The position numbers and the translations under genes were made by a program. From the NCBI GenBank assembly GCA_014338405.1, contig JTDE01000192.1, positions 240,486 through 304,485 on the forward strand: DNA of 64,000 bases, in the 5' to 3' direction. Below are positions 52,329 to 64,000 of this stretch, piece by piece; position 1 is the stretch's first letter, and each line of letters opens with the position of its first letter. The notes below the pieces were generated by a model, which ran no database searches, had not been told where the DNA came from, and worked only from the letters and a program-made list of their open reading frames with translations. Source of the DNA: Paragonimus skrjabini miyazakii (lineage: Eukaryota; Platyhelminthes; Trematoda; Plagiorchiida; Troglotrematidae).

Positions 52329-52439
52329 CCGGTAAAACTACATAAGGAACGAATAGAGTTAGATAGAGATATCGATCAGGCTTATCACAGAGAACCTAGG
52401 TCACTAGTCAATCAATTTACGATGGCTTGATTGGTCGGT

Positions 52440-54505
52440 TACGTCACGCATGTCCATTGGTTTGACTGTGCAGGTTGGCCATCGATCCGGTGGATTAGTG
52501 GCCATGGTAGATGCAGCGACTGAACAAACCATTTGTTGATGATATGAAACCGGGTCAAGCAACCTGATTCAAATCACCTCGGCAGTACAAAGTGTTCTGA
52601 TTTGGACTGATTTTGATGGGTTACCTGGCACGCGATATCCCACTTTTAAGGCTTGATCAGTGTTCACCTGGTGTCCGCTTTCAACTAGATGATCGAGTAT
52701 AGCACTGTTGACCGATCGTGATTCCCCGTGCCCCAGCCACCGTGGATGGTGTTCTCGGATTCGTTTTGAAAGTTGTCTTGATGTTTGACCAATATAACTT
52801 GCTCCACAAGAACAGGTGAATTAGTAGATACACACAGATGTGGTCTGAACTGTCAGTCTATCTTTGTTATAAAACCTGAAAATTGGGGATATGGAAAACT
52901 GAATATGGAGTTCAGCCGTAGCTTACGTCCTGCTAATTGTCTGGTTGAGCCTATCTGTCAGCCATTCTGCAGCATTGCCACCTTTGAACGGCATTGAAAT
53001 AAACACATGTTTCTTTCCTGCGTCATGTGTTTTAAGTGATATTCTGATCATATTTCTGGCGATAAATCGTTCCGGGTAACCGTTATCATGAAGTAAGTTC
53101 CTCATGAATTCGAGTTCACTTTCTAACGTATCCGTCGAACAACTTTTGTCTGCTTTGTCAGTCAGGCAACGCACTACATTTCTTTTTTGTTTCAGGAGCA
53201 CAAAACTGTGAAAGTTTGTGTACTGACCTGTCCACGCATTCTTGCGGTGGATTCTGCGTTGAATAGTACCGTCTATTCGTCGATGTAAATGAACATCTAG
53301 GAAATATATATCTGTTCCAGTCTCCTCCTCAAGTGTAAACTTAACTGATTAGTGGGCGCGATTAGATATTTTGAGTACTGTGTGCTTATTAATATCCGAA
53401 CTGTCTACGGTAAATACATCGTCTACTTATCGGTGGTATAGACTGAACCGGCTGATAGTGGATTGAAGCGTAGTGCGTTCAAGTTTTCCCATGATTATAT
53501 CGGCCAGGAGAGGTCCGAGCAGAGGTCCCATTGCTACGTCATCTGTCTGTCTATATAGAACACCGTTGCACAACAATTGTACATCAAATTTGCAACGGAG
53601 CAGAAGCTCTTTCAATCTCAGTGGTGGTAAACCAATATTGATTCCGGTCTGAGGCACGTAGTCACAGATAAAATTAACGATTTCTAGCAGCGGTAATTTT
53701 GTGAATAACGACACTACGTCTAATGAACAGGATTTCTGTGCATTCATGTTAACGTTTTGTATGCATTCGACAAATTCAAACGTATCGTGTAGACTGAGCG
53801 GGACAATTGCTTTTCGAACGGGTTTAAGCAGTTTCACCAGCCACTTTGCCGTTGAGTGGTAAGGCGAATTCATCACATCAAGTATTAGACGAACCGGTAC
53901 ACCAGGTTTGTGGACTTTTGATAGTCCACTGAGACAGGGTATCGTAGAACCCTGTGGTTGTAGTTGCTCATAAGTCGCGGACGTTACGAGCTTTTCCTCC
54001 TTTAATGACTACAGACAATCAGTGATCTGTTTTTCGGCATACTCGGTCGTGGCCCTTTTCGGTGACAACTCTACGAAACTTGGTCTGGTCTACAAGGATG
54101 ACAAGTCCAGCCCCTTTATCTGGTCTGCTGAAGAGGATATCTGGATTCTGTCGAAGCAGCCTCAGTAAATCCATGTGCTCTTTCGTTAAAGGCCCTCTCT
54201 GTCTCAATGTGTGCTTACATTATAGCTGGCAGCAGTTAACAAGTGTATTTTTAAATAATTCAAGGTCATCTAACGAACGCAGGGGTAAATCTCAAATTGC
54301 ACCAGCAGTTCTAGACGTTGCTTGTTGCGTTGTGGACAGCAAAACTTAGAACCGAGTGATATCGTCTCGACTGTGATACTATCAATATGTAAACTGGAAA
54401 AGTTGTGTACGTACCTTTCTGGTCAACTTGGAACTGCTGGTTGATGCCTGAAGGAACAGAGACTGCGCGCCAATGAAACACGTTTCTTCTGAGTCCATCT
54501 GGCAA
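52440..54505 (-). pseudogene. Penelope-like element, nearly full RT and GIY-YIG
   Basis: The most complete PLE of the window, minus strand. The N-terminal part is at 54,019-54,207 (LLRQNPDILFSRPDKGAGLVIL), with a possible start at 54,311-54,505 in another frame. From 53,876 to about 52,540 one frame holds RT motif A (SLDVVSLFT, 53,701-53,730), motif B (QTDDVAMG, 53,527-53,549), motif C (VDD at 53,418-53,426, its Tyr replaced by a stop), the connector, and the endonuclease: TCSCGASYIGQTSR (YIG at 52,788-52,796), REHHPRWL, SAILDHLVESGHQV and YRVPG. Breaks are mainly nonsense changes: five in-frame stops after 53,876, including one just before TCSCG (52,821-52,823), plus frameshifts upstream around 53,950 and 54,250. 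Non-functional. Confidence 0.88.
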
Positions 54506-57500
54506 CCACTAGTTTCACGAAAGCAGTGAACAATCCCTTGTTCCTGATCTGTGAGCTTTTCAGTAAATCACCTGATGGGATTATAGCATTGCAATCAGAA
54601 ATGGTACCAGAATCATATCAATAAGCCTAGTAGGACCATTCTTTCAGATGCCGTCTGATACAGTCTAATATCGAAACATTGGCAAACGAAGTGATGTTGA
54701 GAACTGAGTATACTTAGCCGGAAATCAAAACACTCAAGGAATTCCGAGGCAAAACAAAAGTCGATTTCGCCCCCTGATTTAGTGAACCAACTGGTTCCGT
54801 TTTTTCATGCTTGCACAGTATTACAACGATTCACATGGTACGCCCCCCTTCAAAATTTCCCGAGATATGCGCAAATAATTCCATTGTACAATATCGCAGT
54901 GGTTAGTGGCCTTACCATCGCCGCTGGTTTATCATAGTGCGCAAGAGACTTTGAACAGCGATTCAGTTATACAGTCACTAACGAACTGTTTGCACAGCAT
55001 ACAGTTAACTGTCGAGATAATGATTATATTTATATGGTTCGTCCAACCTCAACGAAAAAAATGCTTTTGCGTTGATTCGTAACGTCAAAACCACAAGACT
55101 GATGGGGTTAACTAATTCACCTGGATGTCATATAAAGTGCAACATCCCATTATGCACATGTTGCTCGTTGTGGCCACAGCCAAATCACCGATGTATAATG
55201 TACCCACCTGGCACAGATCATAACTCTGAGGATTGGACTTCGAATCTCAATTGAGTAAACACAATTGATAACAATTCTATGGAACACTTTCACTCAACTA
55301 ATGCTCATGGATGAACGATCAGGGTTATATTACCATGGTTACTGGTTTGAAACTACGTAACCGTTCAGCTTAGAACTTATAATGAAACCAGTCCCTGAAT
55401 TTAGGTTTTCACAATAAATATCCCGACATATCTAGAGGCATCGTCCAGTTAGATGACTTGTCACAGCACTTGACATGTGAAATGTCAACTAGATATGTGT
55501 TCGGTTAATATAAGTTAGGCATACAGTTAAAAATGTGAAAAGAAAACATTCATCTAAATGTGAAGATAATTAATGTGTCTATGCATGCACTTAAACGTTT
55601 GTCAACATCTATCTCTGTTTACCACAAACATAGTGAAACGAGAGAAAGTGGAAACGCCCATGCAACGAATAGCTTGCACATTTGGCAAGTTTTGCAAGAA
55701 AGTAACACACTGCACACAAATGTCATGTAGCAGATGTGAACGAATAGTTTGTTGTGGAAAATATGTTACAAACTAAAAAGTACTTTAACGAAGCAGAGTT
55801 AACCACGCCACAAGATAATACTAATGTTTTCAAATAAGCATTTGAAAGAACAGAGTATAAGCGTGAACCTTTCAACAAGAACACCGGTAAACAAAAATGG
55901 TGACCAGACAAAACATATGAGATACAAAAAAAGTAATCAAATTTAGTGAAAATATACGTGAAATGCCTCCACATGCAGCAAACATACAGTAATTCATCAA
56001 ATTTTGCAAGAAAATCAGTTTGCCAGTCTGAACTGATAAAGTTGAATTAGTAAAGTGACATTGCACGTTATAAACGCAATGAAACCCTGAAAGGGACCCC
56101 AGTTTGATGCCTCAGTAAGATTAATTTCATTTAGTAGTTTGCACCGATAAACATTCATAAGCACTCTTTTATGACAAGTATGCTACAATTTTCAGCGCGT
56201 GTCTATGCTACACTTCTTTGGTCTGAACAACCGAATTTCCACTCTGGTTTTAAATTTACGCTGACTGCGACCACAGTAGCGCAACATTTATTCATACGAT
56301 GTCCCATTAAGATCTGGGGGATCAGTATATTTGAGCGTACGTTGTAGTGCAACATAATAAAAGCATATGTTCTGCCTATTTAGGGTGATGCTTAAAATAA
56401 TTGAATGGAACAAACACTGATCTCTTATAAGATTCTAACTAAGAAAAATGAAGGATTGTTCAACTATTTAACTATTCGTCACACTTATCAATTGATAACG
56501 TACTTTTGTTGGTTGTTCCCAAGTTCGATTACACTGCGTGAACCGAAAACTATAAAATATACCTATCCAGAATCAGGGCAGTTAGAAATCTTCGTTAAGG
56601 GTGATTGGTATGCTATGCAAGTAAAATATACTTGAGGCGCTTCTGGTTCCCGACTATGCTTCCAACTCACCTGTCTATCAAACTAAGTACAGTGTTTTAT
56701 CTTGCGTCTGTTGAAAGGGTTATCTGAACAATCTCATGCATCCTCACATAGTCTGTAATTTGATATGTAGACGCGAGTGGAACTTCATTAAACAATTATG
56801 CTAATACCTGGCATCCGAATCACCAGGTACACTCTCAGGTAGATGTTTGCGCATTTCAAGATTTTCAGCAAAAGAAAGAGAAACCCAGCCTTCTCTATCA
56901 CATATCGACTGTTTGGTTTCGGGTACATGATGGCTTAATGAACATTGCCGATGTGATATTCAAGCATACAAAGGAACTGTCTGAAATTTGGATGTGGATA
57001 TGGTTTACGGCTTAAACGTTTTTCGTTCTCAATATATATTTCTTATTCCTCAAAGCAGGTCCTGGCACTTAGTTGCTTTTAGTACTGAAGGGCAACACCC
57101 ATAGTGTCCTACTAATTTCAAATTGGACTGACAGTAGATGTGTTAAAACTAAACTGCCACAGTGACTAAAGCTGGAAGATACCTGCACTTATAATCACCG
57201 TAAGGTGTTGATTTTCTGTTCCTTGTGGTTTCACTAGCATATTATCTGGTTTGAGCGAATGACATAAGTTCAGGGATTATATCAACAATTTTGGATTTGA
57301 ATGAAATGTTGAATCGCTCAGTTTATGTGTACTCACAGTAGAGTTTATATGCTCCCATGTTGAAACGATCAAAAAGACACCCTTGTGATATGCAGGAGAA
57401 AATCAGTACAGCCAGTACTGAAATGAAATTTGTTTCTGATGGAGTATGCCGGCGGAACAAGTCCACCATTGTGCTTACGTCCGCGAGTTTCATGCCATAT

Positions 57501-60500
57501 GACTGAGTATACGGGTGCCATAGCGAAGAGCAGAACAAATTTGGTCAATCTGGTTGATCCTGATCGTTTGATGAACACTGGAATATTCCTCAGCGGCGTC
57601 GTTGCCAAAACAAGGTAGAAATCATTATCGGCTAAACGACAAATTCTGATGACTTCCGGCACAACCGAAATGGTAATTTATCATCCCACTCGTAGAGTTT
57701 CATTTGGCGTCGTGTAGCCGCTCCTGCCCTCTTTCACTCAGAAGACAAAGTCTAACATTATTGCAGCTGGCAACTAATTTCCATGCACCCGTCATTCTTC
57801 AAATCCCCGTTATTTAAGGTCGTTATTTAACTATAAGCGCTGGACAAAAAATATGGCAACAACATTTTTTATTCTAAAAGTTGTATCATTTTAGCTTAGA
57901 CTAATTTCGATCGCAGCACCAAAAGAGTGGTGGCATGTATAACTTGCAGTATGTGCAGTACTGTGTTAAATCCGAAATTGTGTAAGTTTATCTTTAGTGA
58001 TCTGAGCAGTTTAGACATACAATTAAAGCTCACATCAACGTTATTCAAAATACTATGGGAATTCCATCTACCAAAGTGCTTGGTCATCTCATCACTATTG
58101 ATAATGAGTCCACTTTTTTTAACTGTTACCTCCAGGCATTGGCAGATTGTTTTATTTGCTTCAAAAGCCTAAATTGTACAAGAGGCCAATAAAGATGTTT
58201 GAGATTAAAAGTGTGTTGCTGTGGTATGTTTGACGTTTTCGAAAGAAAATTAATTTGTCTGGGCTTATCAGAAATCATCTGCCCGGACAGTAAAACTAGT
58301 ATTCCTTCTTTTGTGCTGCAATGTGAATTTTTAGAAATGATCACATAACGACTACAGGCTGTCTGGGTTGTGTGAAGTATACGAATCAAACATAAAATAA
58401 TAATGTGTTGGTGAAGTTCTGTTTTGTAGTCTATCCAAGACAGTCACTGATTTGCGAGATGGTTGCTTTCTAGCAAAGTACTATAAATTAACTGAAGTCT
58501 AGACTCCCGCAATTAAGTCTGAACGCCTTCCGTGCATTTAATTGACAGGGCTGATCTTCACTCAGGAAAGATAGTTGATGATATGCGGAAGTAGAATTGT
58601 GCACTCATCAATTATACATGAATATTAAGTAATCCGGAAATTTATGAAAGTTTGTAGTAATAAATCTAGCAGGATCTGTGTGTAATCCTATTCTGTTTGA
58701 AACATTCGGTCCACTAGAAACAGCACAACCGTAGGCTATAAGGTCCACCTCTCATTTCATGTTTCGCTAAGCGAAGTTTTACCCAGTGGAGTTTAGAGTA
58801 AATCACAGTGGGTTGGAATTGTACAGGCAATGTGTCTATGTACCATTCATTGGTGTCTGTTTTTTCTCGAAAAATAAAATAAAAGTATGACACTTCCGTT
58901 CTTCTCGATTCACCATGACTGTAGGCTTGTTCAATTCCAATAAGTAAGTCCATCATATCGAGACACAATATGTGTCCGTTGCTGAAGGCTTAATAATAAT
59001 CGTCACTATCTGTTACAAAATGGCCACATCGTACTTATAGAGTCATCCTCATGGTTACCTTAATCAACTGCATAAATACAGTACACATGACATCAACATC
59101 ACGTACACAGTAAAATGCAATATCCACCTGTTAGGGACAGATACCATTTCGAAGTGTACACTCAAAGGTATGCTGGATCTGCTGTCTCAAATCGGCGATG
59201 TGAAGCAGATGACTAGACCTCGTGGTTTACTTATAACATAATTAATTAAACGGGACTGTTCCCATTTTAACTGGTATAGCATTGCATTTAACTTTGCAAC
59301 TGACAGAGAAAGATTGTGTGTTTATAAACGTGTACCATCGTGTGTCTTCGACAGTAGCATCTTTAGATGCCCGTTAACTCTAATGATGGCATCGGAAGTA
59401 GAGGTCCTCGCAAACCGTTGCCTGTGTGATCCATAAAGTCCAGCCCGTTCTTCCTCTGAGACCAACAAGCGATTCGTACATGCTCGGAATCACAGCCATT
59501 GCGGAACTGTTCAAGCGCTTGATGCATCGCCTACCGGTGTTGCACTACACAAGAACTGGTCCCGGTAAACTGCTTTGATGAAGTCGCCAGCTCACTTTGG
59601 CACTCCAGTCAATCTCCAAAGTTTCCTCTTTGGGGGCTAGTTACTGAGCATGATTAACTCATGATAAGTGAAATAAAGTGATCACTGGTTGAATGTATGG
59701 TCTTCAACAAAACGCCTATAGTAGATCAGAATAGGTAACTAAAAACAGCGGGATTGGTTACAATCACCAAAAGAGACTGACTATTACCATACATAGTTCA
59801 GTTCAATCTTCGTGAGTAACAATACAGCTGGTGAACCGTTGAAAGTTCAGTGAGTTTTTAATTTGAACTGTACCCTTTCCTTGCGTGTTAAATGGTGCAC
59901 CATGTATGTTTTCAGCAGTGTACCTAGGCGAAAAAGTCACAGATTCTAGTGAATATTAACAAGCTTTCTTAATTACGACTACGTTTTTGTGTTAGGAGGC
60001 TTAACAGTTGAATGTTAATGCCAACTAAGATTTAATTATCAACATCGACGTCCCACATTTGCTATGAACTTTCTTTCCATCTAAATCCTGCGGAGTTTCA
60101 CGTCTTACTGAGATGCCAGGATTGGATATGTGACAGTTGTTAACAAACAGAAGTTTAACTTTGTAAATCTTAAAAAATGAAGGTGATGCTAACAAGATCG
60201 TATAAGGAAACTGGTGTACTTTGATAAGAAACTCAAATATTGTAGTGTCCTGATGATTCGTGTAGCGTCTACAATTAGACGCTTGAGAGAACTGGCTACA
60301 ACAGAGTAGAAACAACATTCCGTGCCACATACACTAACGCGATGACAGTTGTTTTCACAAGTGAGTTCAACCTCAGGCAAATATTACTTCACCCACCTGA
60401 TAAAATCTTGTAAACCCGAGTACAAACATAATTGCTAGTCAAACTAAAAAAGCTATTTAAGATGCATCCTATGGTGCACTGGCTGAGTTAAAGACGGCTT

Positions 60501-61639
60501 TAATACAAAATTCTGCATTATGAGTTCAACTATGCGTAACAATGATCAACAACATTAACAGTGATCACAATAGAAAGTCCTGCCAGCCTCCTCTGAAGGA
60601 AAACCTTCCCAAGTGTGCTCATAACTAAGTTACGGAAATTTACAATTTCCACTTCCAAATTTCAAAACGCACAGATACTTCTGTTGCAAACATAAGATTG
60701 GTGTATACACACTGGGTATCAAGTCAAAGAAACGGTTAACTCGAGGGAGTGGTAATATTTACACAACAAAGGTGAATCATTCAACGTATATTCATGTTTC
60801 GGATAAGTCGGAAACAAATAAGTAACGAAGACGAAAAATTGGTATACACTTTGCAATTCACCTTCTGGACACAAGTTTGGAAATAGTAGTGGACTATATA
60901 TTTTAAAACACACAACCAACACGGCTGAAAGGTTTATGTGTTTTGTTATATACAATCTTGCCCCAGCTTCCCTTCCGCCAGACGACTCAATATCTGTCCG
61001 CTCAGAATGAACACGAACGTTAATTCATTTCGGACTAGATAGCCTACATTGCCATCGGTGAATAACAAATATTCACCAGGCCACGCGACCATAAATTTTT
61101 ACAAAATTTAGCCGGCAACAAATTGACAAATGAACACAATTTTGCAGTGCACACATAGCGGTTTGTTCGTGACGAACACTCAATAAAAACAACTAGTGGC
61201 AGATCTCTCAATCTTTAACTATTTTACGTTTCTATGACTATGACAGAAGTAAATGTAGAGTGTACAACTGATCCAAGTGAGACACGTAAGCGCTACGCAG
61301 GCGTTGTTCTTCCCATTGTCGGCCACCACACGTAATGCAATCAGTACTTCAAGTATCTTTAGTCTACTTTACCGAATTTCTACCGTAAATTTTGAGTATG
61401 AGCATCATCGGCGTTCTTCTTATTTGAACAATCTTTCCACGTGTCGATGACGTGATTTAATACAATGTTTAACTCAACAAAAAGCTATGATAGTTGCGTG
61501 CCATTTGTATAGTAATTTCCAGTAAGACATCTTCATCGTCATGAGCCTCTCCATAAGGTACTGCGACTTTGGTCGTCACTCATCTAGAAGAAAACTACTA
61601 AGAAATGTTAACCATTAACAGATGAAGGCCAAGTGGAAG
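54506..61639. other. Long stretch without recognisable genes
   Basis: Nothing firmly recognised. 57,369-57,662 (97 codons, minus) is open with hydrophobic blocks (FYLVLATTPLRNIPVF, FVLLFAMAPVYSVIW), while the plus strand is open over 57,430-57,618. 59,341-59,640 is visibly richer in G and C and may be a worn element. The frames there have stops and match no family I can name. Confidence 0.45.
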
Positions 61640-62835
61640 AACTAGAAACGGTATGAATGCAGGTACGTAATTGACTCATACACACTGTCATATCGAATAG
61701 CCTTTCTAATCAGCTTTCAAAGTGATCACGAGGACTCAAGCCATGCCGGCAACACCTACCCACTTTGTTAGATGAAACAGTCGGGATCTTCACATTTAGT
61801 GGCCACGTTGTTGCTCTACCACCACGAAGTTTCACCCAACTGTTGGTCACCTCAGTATAGTTTGGCAGATGCAGTAAACGACCAGTTGGCATGCGGGGTA
61901 TGTGACCCACCCATCGCAGCCTGTGCAACGTGATTAGTTGATCGACTGATCGCGCATCCCCAACGTTCCGGAGTACGAGCCTCTGAACAGCCGTGTTGCT
62001 CACGCAATGAATCCACGTCATTTTGGCTAACTGACCACGTTAAGCCTGTCAGTACATTCGCTGTGAGCAGACCGTTTTTCCGAACCATAGTGCGGAAAAG
62101 TACGTATGTATACTCTTCCTTTAGGCGACAACCGAACGTCATTTCGACGACAAATATGACGCAAACTGGCAAAGGTAACTTGTGTCTTAGATGTCCTTGC
62201 CGGTTTCTCGTCAGCACAATTACAGGTTCATGAGATAATGCCACTCAGGTGCGTAAAACTGTCCACAATCACGAACTAGTTAACGGCAATGAAGAAGGTT
62301 GAAGCCGGGGTGCCCCAGCCCTGAAGCTCGGCTTTGCACGTTACACACCAGCCCGGTTACTCACCTTGTCCGGCATGGTCTGCATGTCTTAGCATAAGGA
62401 CCACGTAAACCAATGTCATCCACATCGTCCATGCTGATCAATATCGCGCCAGAAGAAGCTCAACATTAAGCTCATTGGATTCCACAAGCACACCTTCCAG
62501 AATGCGGCCCACGGCAACAGTGAACGGGGGGGCCTTGGCGTTACCAGAAACCTTGAGAGGCGTTTGGATCAACAGTTATCTAGAGGTAAGCCCAAGTGCT
62601 AGAATCGTAGACTGACGTTTTCGATAAGCAGCATATATCAAGCTCCTGAATTGAGGGACTACTACCCAGAGCAGCTTGCTGACCGACTTGTCGGAGACTG
62701 AGGACAGTAAAAGCGCCAATGGTTACCAGTTGTCTCGGCCTCAGAAAATAATTATCGCTCAAAGGTACACGGAAAGCAGAAGAAATGAGGGAGCAAAACA
62801 GTAGGAGAAAAACGTGTTGGATTAGTACTGCCACT
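61640..62835 (-). pseudogene. RTE-type LINE, internally deleted
   Basis: A non-LTR retrotransposon on the minus strand. First comes the start of an AP-type endonuclease (62,590-62,740): LRQVGQQAALG, then ELDICCLSKTSVYDSST. The rest of the endonuclease and most of the RT are gone. It resumes around 62,540 with the end of the RT palm: a degenerate YADD box read as DVDDIGL (62,406-62,430), then VDSFTHLSGII, FASLRHICRRNDVRLSPKGRVY (62,030-62,265), then VSNTAVQRLVLRN and the LHRLRWVGHIPRM block (61,710-62,021). It ends with a decayed LERLFDM segment after a stop at about 61,708. At least three frameshifts and several stops. It is GC-richer than its surroundings. The clade call rests on the C-terminal RWVGH domain and endonuclease wording. 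Confidence 0.85.
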
Positions 62836-64000
62836 GTCGGGAGAACGATACCTTCTTATACTTCCCGATCGTTTATGCCGCGGGAGGGGGTTGACTTGAT
62901 GCGTCCCACCCCGAGTCTTTGATTCAACAGAACAACCTGTGAAATAACAGGATACTAGGCTTTCTTTGGTGACCCAAACCGAAGCCAATGATTCAAGAGA
63001 CTGGCTCGCTTAGCGGTGGAACGTTTGCTCAGCCTGAATGGCGCAATGAATAAGACATTAATGTCAAATTCTAAACATTGCCACACACACTAGATGTATC
63101 CTAAGCTGCATCCAGCTTTTAGGTGGTACCAGATGTTTTTTGACCTATTGAATAATACGCCAGTGGCCAGGGTCAACGATTGGGCGATCGGAGTGCCCTT
63201 TGTGTGAATTTACTTTTCCTAAACCCCTTTCTTTCTGATACAGAAGACGCCATTGCCGCGATTAAAAATAGATATCCTGTATGCCCATAGGATTGTGCTT
63301 CACTACCTAAACAATTCTACACGGACATACAATCCCATGAGTGTGACTGCTTTTCTTCTGACTGTTCCCAAGCGACCTGTTTGACAAGGTTGCACTTGGA
63401 GTGATCGAAGTCCTAGTTAGCATCGCCAGCCGAGTCAAACAGCACACAAGCCTGACCACCACGTCAAAGCAAGTCACGTCATGCAACGCAAGCCCGTTCT
63501 AAACCAAAACTCATTTATTTTTGCACTTAACGTGTGTGCTTCCAACACACTGTTACTGAAACTGGTGGTATGCGCCAAGAACTCGATTGACACGAGTGTT
63601 TTCAATTCAGAAGGATGACCTAGGAGTTATGTGTTCTAACTCCATCTCGAATATATACACATAACTGCACACAACAGTAACCCGGAGACCCCACGGTTGT
63701 TCCTTCCATCATTTTTCTTTGATTGCAGCAATACTTAAATATCTACCTCTTACTGATTATTCGCGAGCGGTACGGTGTGATCGTTCATCTTTACTAGTGT
63801 TTAGGATCCCATCCGGATTGTTTCAGCAGGAGTCATAGCCAATTCTCTGACACAGTAAAAATCATCGAATATCCAAATAACCAGACTACATAGTGTTTTC
63901 ATTGAAGGACGACCACCTCATTCTATTCACGAGATACGACAAAATTTTAAAAAGGTGAAAGTTAAAAACTTTGTAGGGTTTTTTCATCCCATCCTCTGCC
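62836..64000. other. Stretch without a recognised gene, LINE 5' flank
   Basis: A minus-strand frame at 62,752-62,988 overlaps the LINE start and may be its 5' leader; it is not conserved with anything I know. On the plus strand a 43-codon frame near 63,365-63,500 (SDLFDKVALGVIEVLVSIAS) looks protein-like but is too short to call. Confidence 0.4.

Noticed and set aside
60468..60540. tRNA-like TGGCTGAGTTAAAGACG followed by GAGTTCAACTATGC
   Set aside because: Spacing is plausible but box B is poor and no repeat copy supports it.
62355..62370. Strong splice donor CAAGGTGAGTAA on the minus strand after an ATG-led frame
   Set aside because: The frame and the donor-like bases are the RT catalytic box of the LINE (DVDDIGL) and the residues after it, so it is element coding sequence and not an exon end.
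1..64000. CRISPR arrays, operons, bacterial promoters, rRNA, spliced-leader RNA
   Set aside because: No regularly spaced repeats, ribosomal sequence or spliced-leader match was seen; the retroelement content shows a eukaryotic genome.

Overview
The window looks like an intergenic or intronic stretch of a flatworm nuclear genome, most likely a trematode. It is AT-rich (roughly 60% by eye) and holds no intact protein-coding gene. Apart from remnants of mobile elements, the longest open frames are about 120-140 codons, which 64 kb of random sequence would also give. The lineage guess is inference. It rests on three things seen together: several Penelope-like elements (PLEs) with GIY-YIG endonucleases, an RTE-type LINE, and a tRNA-derived SINE that carries a hammerhead ribozyme, a combination best known from Schistosoma (the Sm-alpha family).

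Layout. 1-6,024: nothing recognised. 6,025-6,310: decayed SINE on the minus strand. 8,560-9,425: cluster of SINE-like pieces, including a second, different tRNA-like head. 16,625-16,757 and 47,191-47,350: two copies of an unnamed dispersed repeat. 22,521-23,150: 3' end of a PLE, minus strand. 25,846-26,425: the best SINE locus, with a full monomer of about 432 nt between two ribozyme cleavage sites, part of a second monomer and an inverted fragment. 30,726-31,990: a PLE, plus strand, frameshifted and with the front of its endonuclease missing. 38,648-38,960 and 42,581-42,873: an inverted duplication carrying overlapping open frames that I cannot name. 49,455-50,240: a near-perfect palindrome made of two head-to-head PLE tails, one arm interrupted by a 168-base assembly gap. 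52,306-54,505: the most complete PLE, minus strand. 61,640-62,835: an internally deleted RTE-type LINE, minus strand.

How the parts relate. Nothing here could move by itself: every reverse transcriptase has stops, frameshifts or deletions. The SINE encodes no protein and would depend on an enzyme encoded elsewhere. Its ribozyme, however, is complete and is the only feature that still looks functional. The PLEs in the window share a short 3' motif (CCTGA, a small hairpin, then GAAA) that resembles a worn-down hammerhead core, so small-ribozyme chemistry may have served both element classes.
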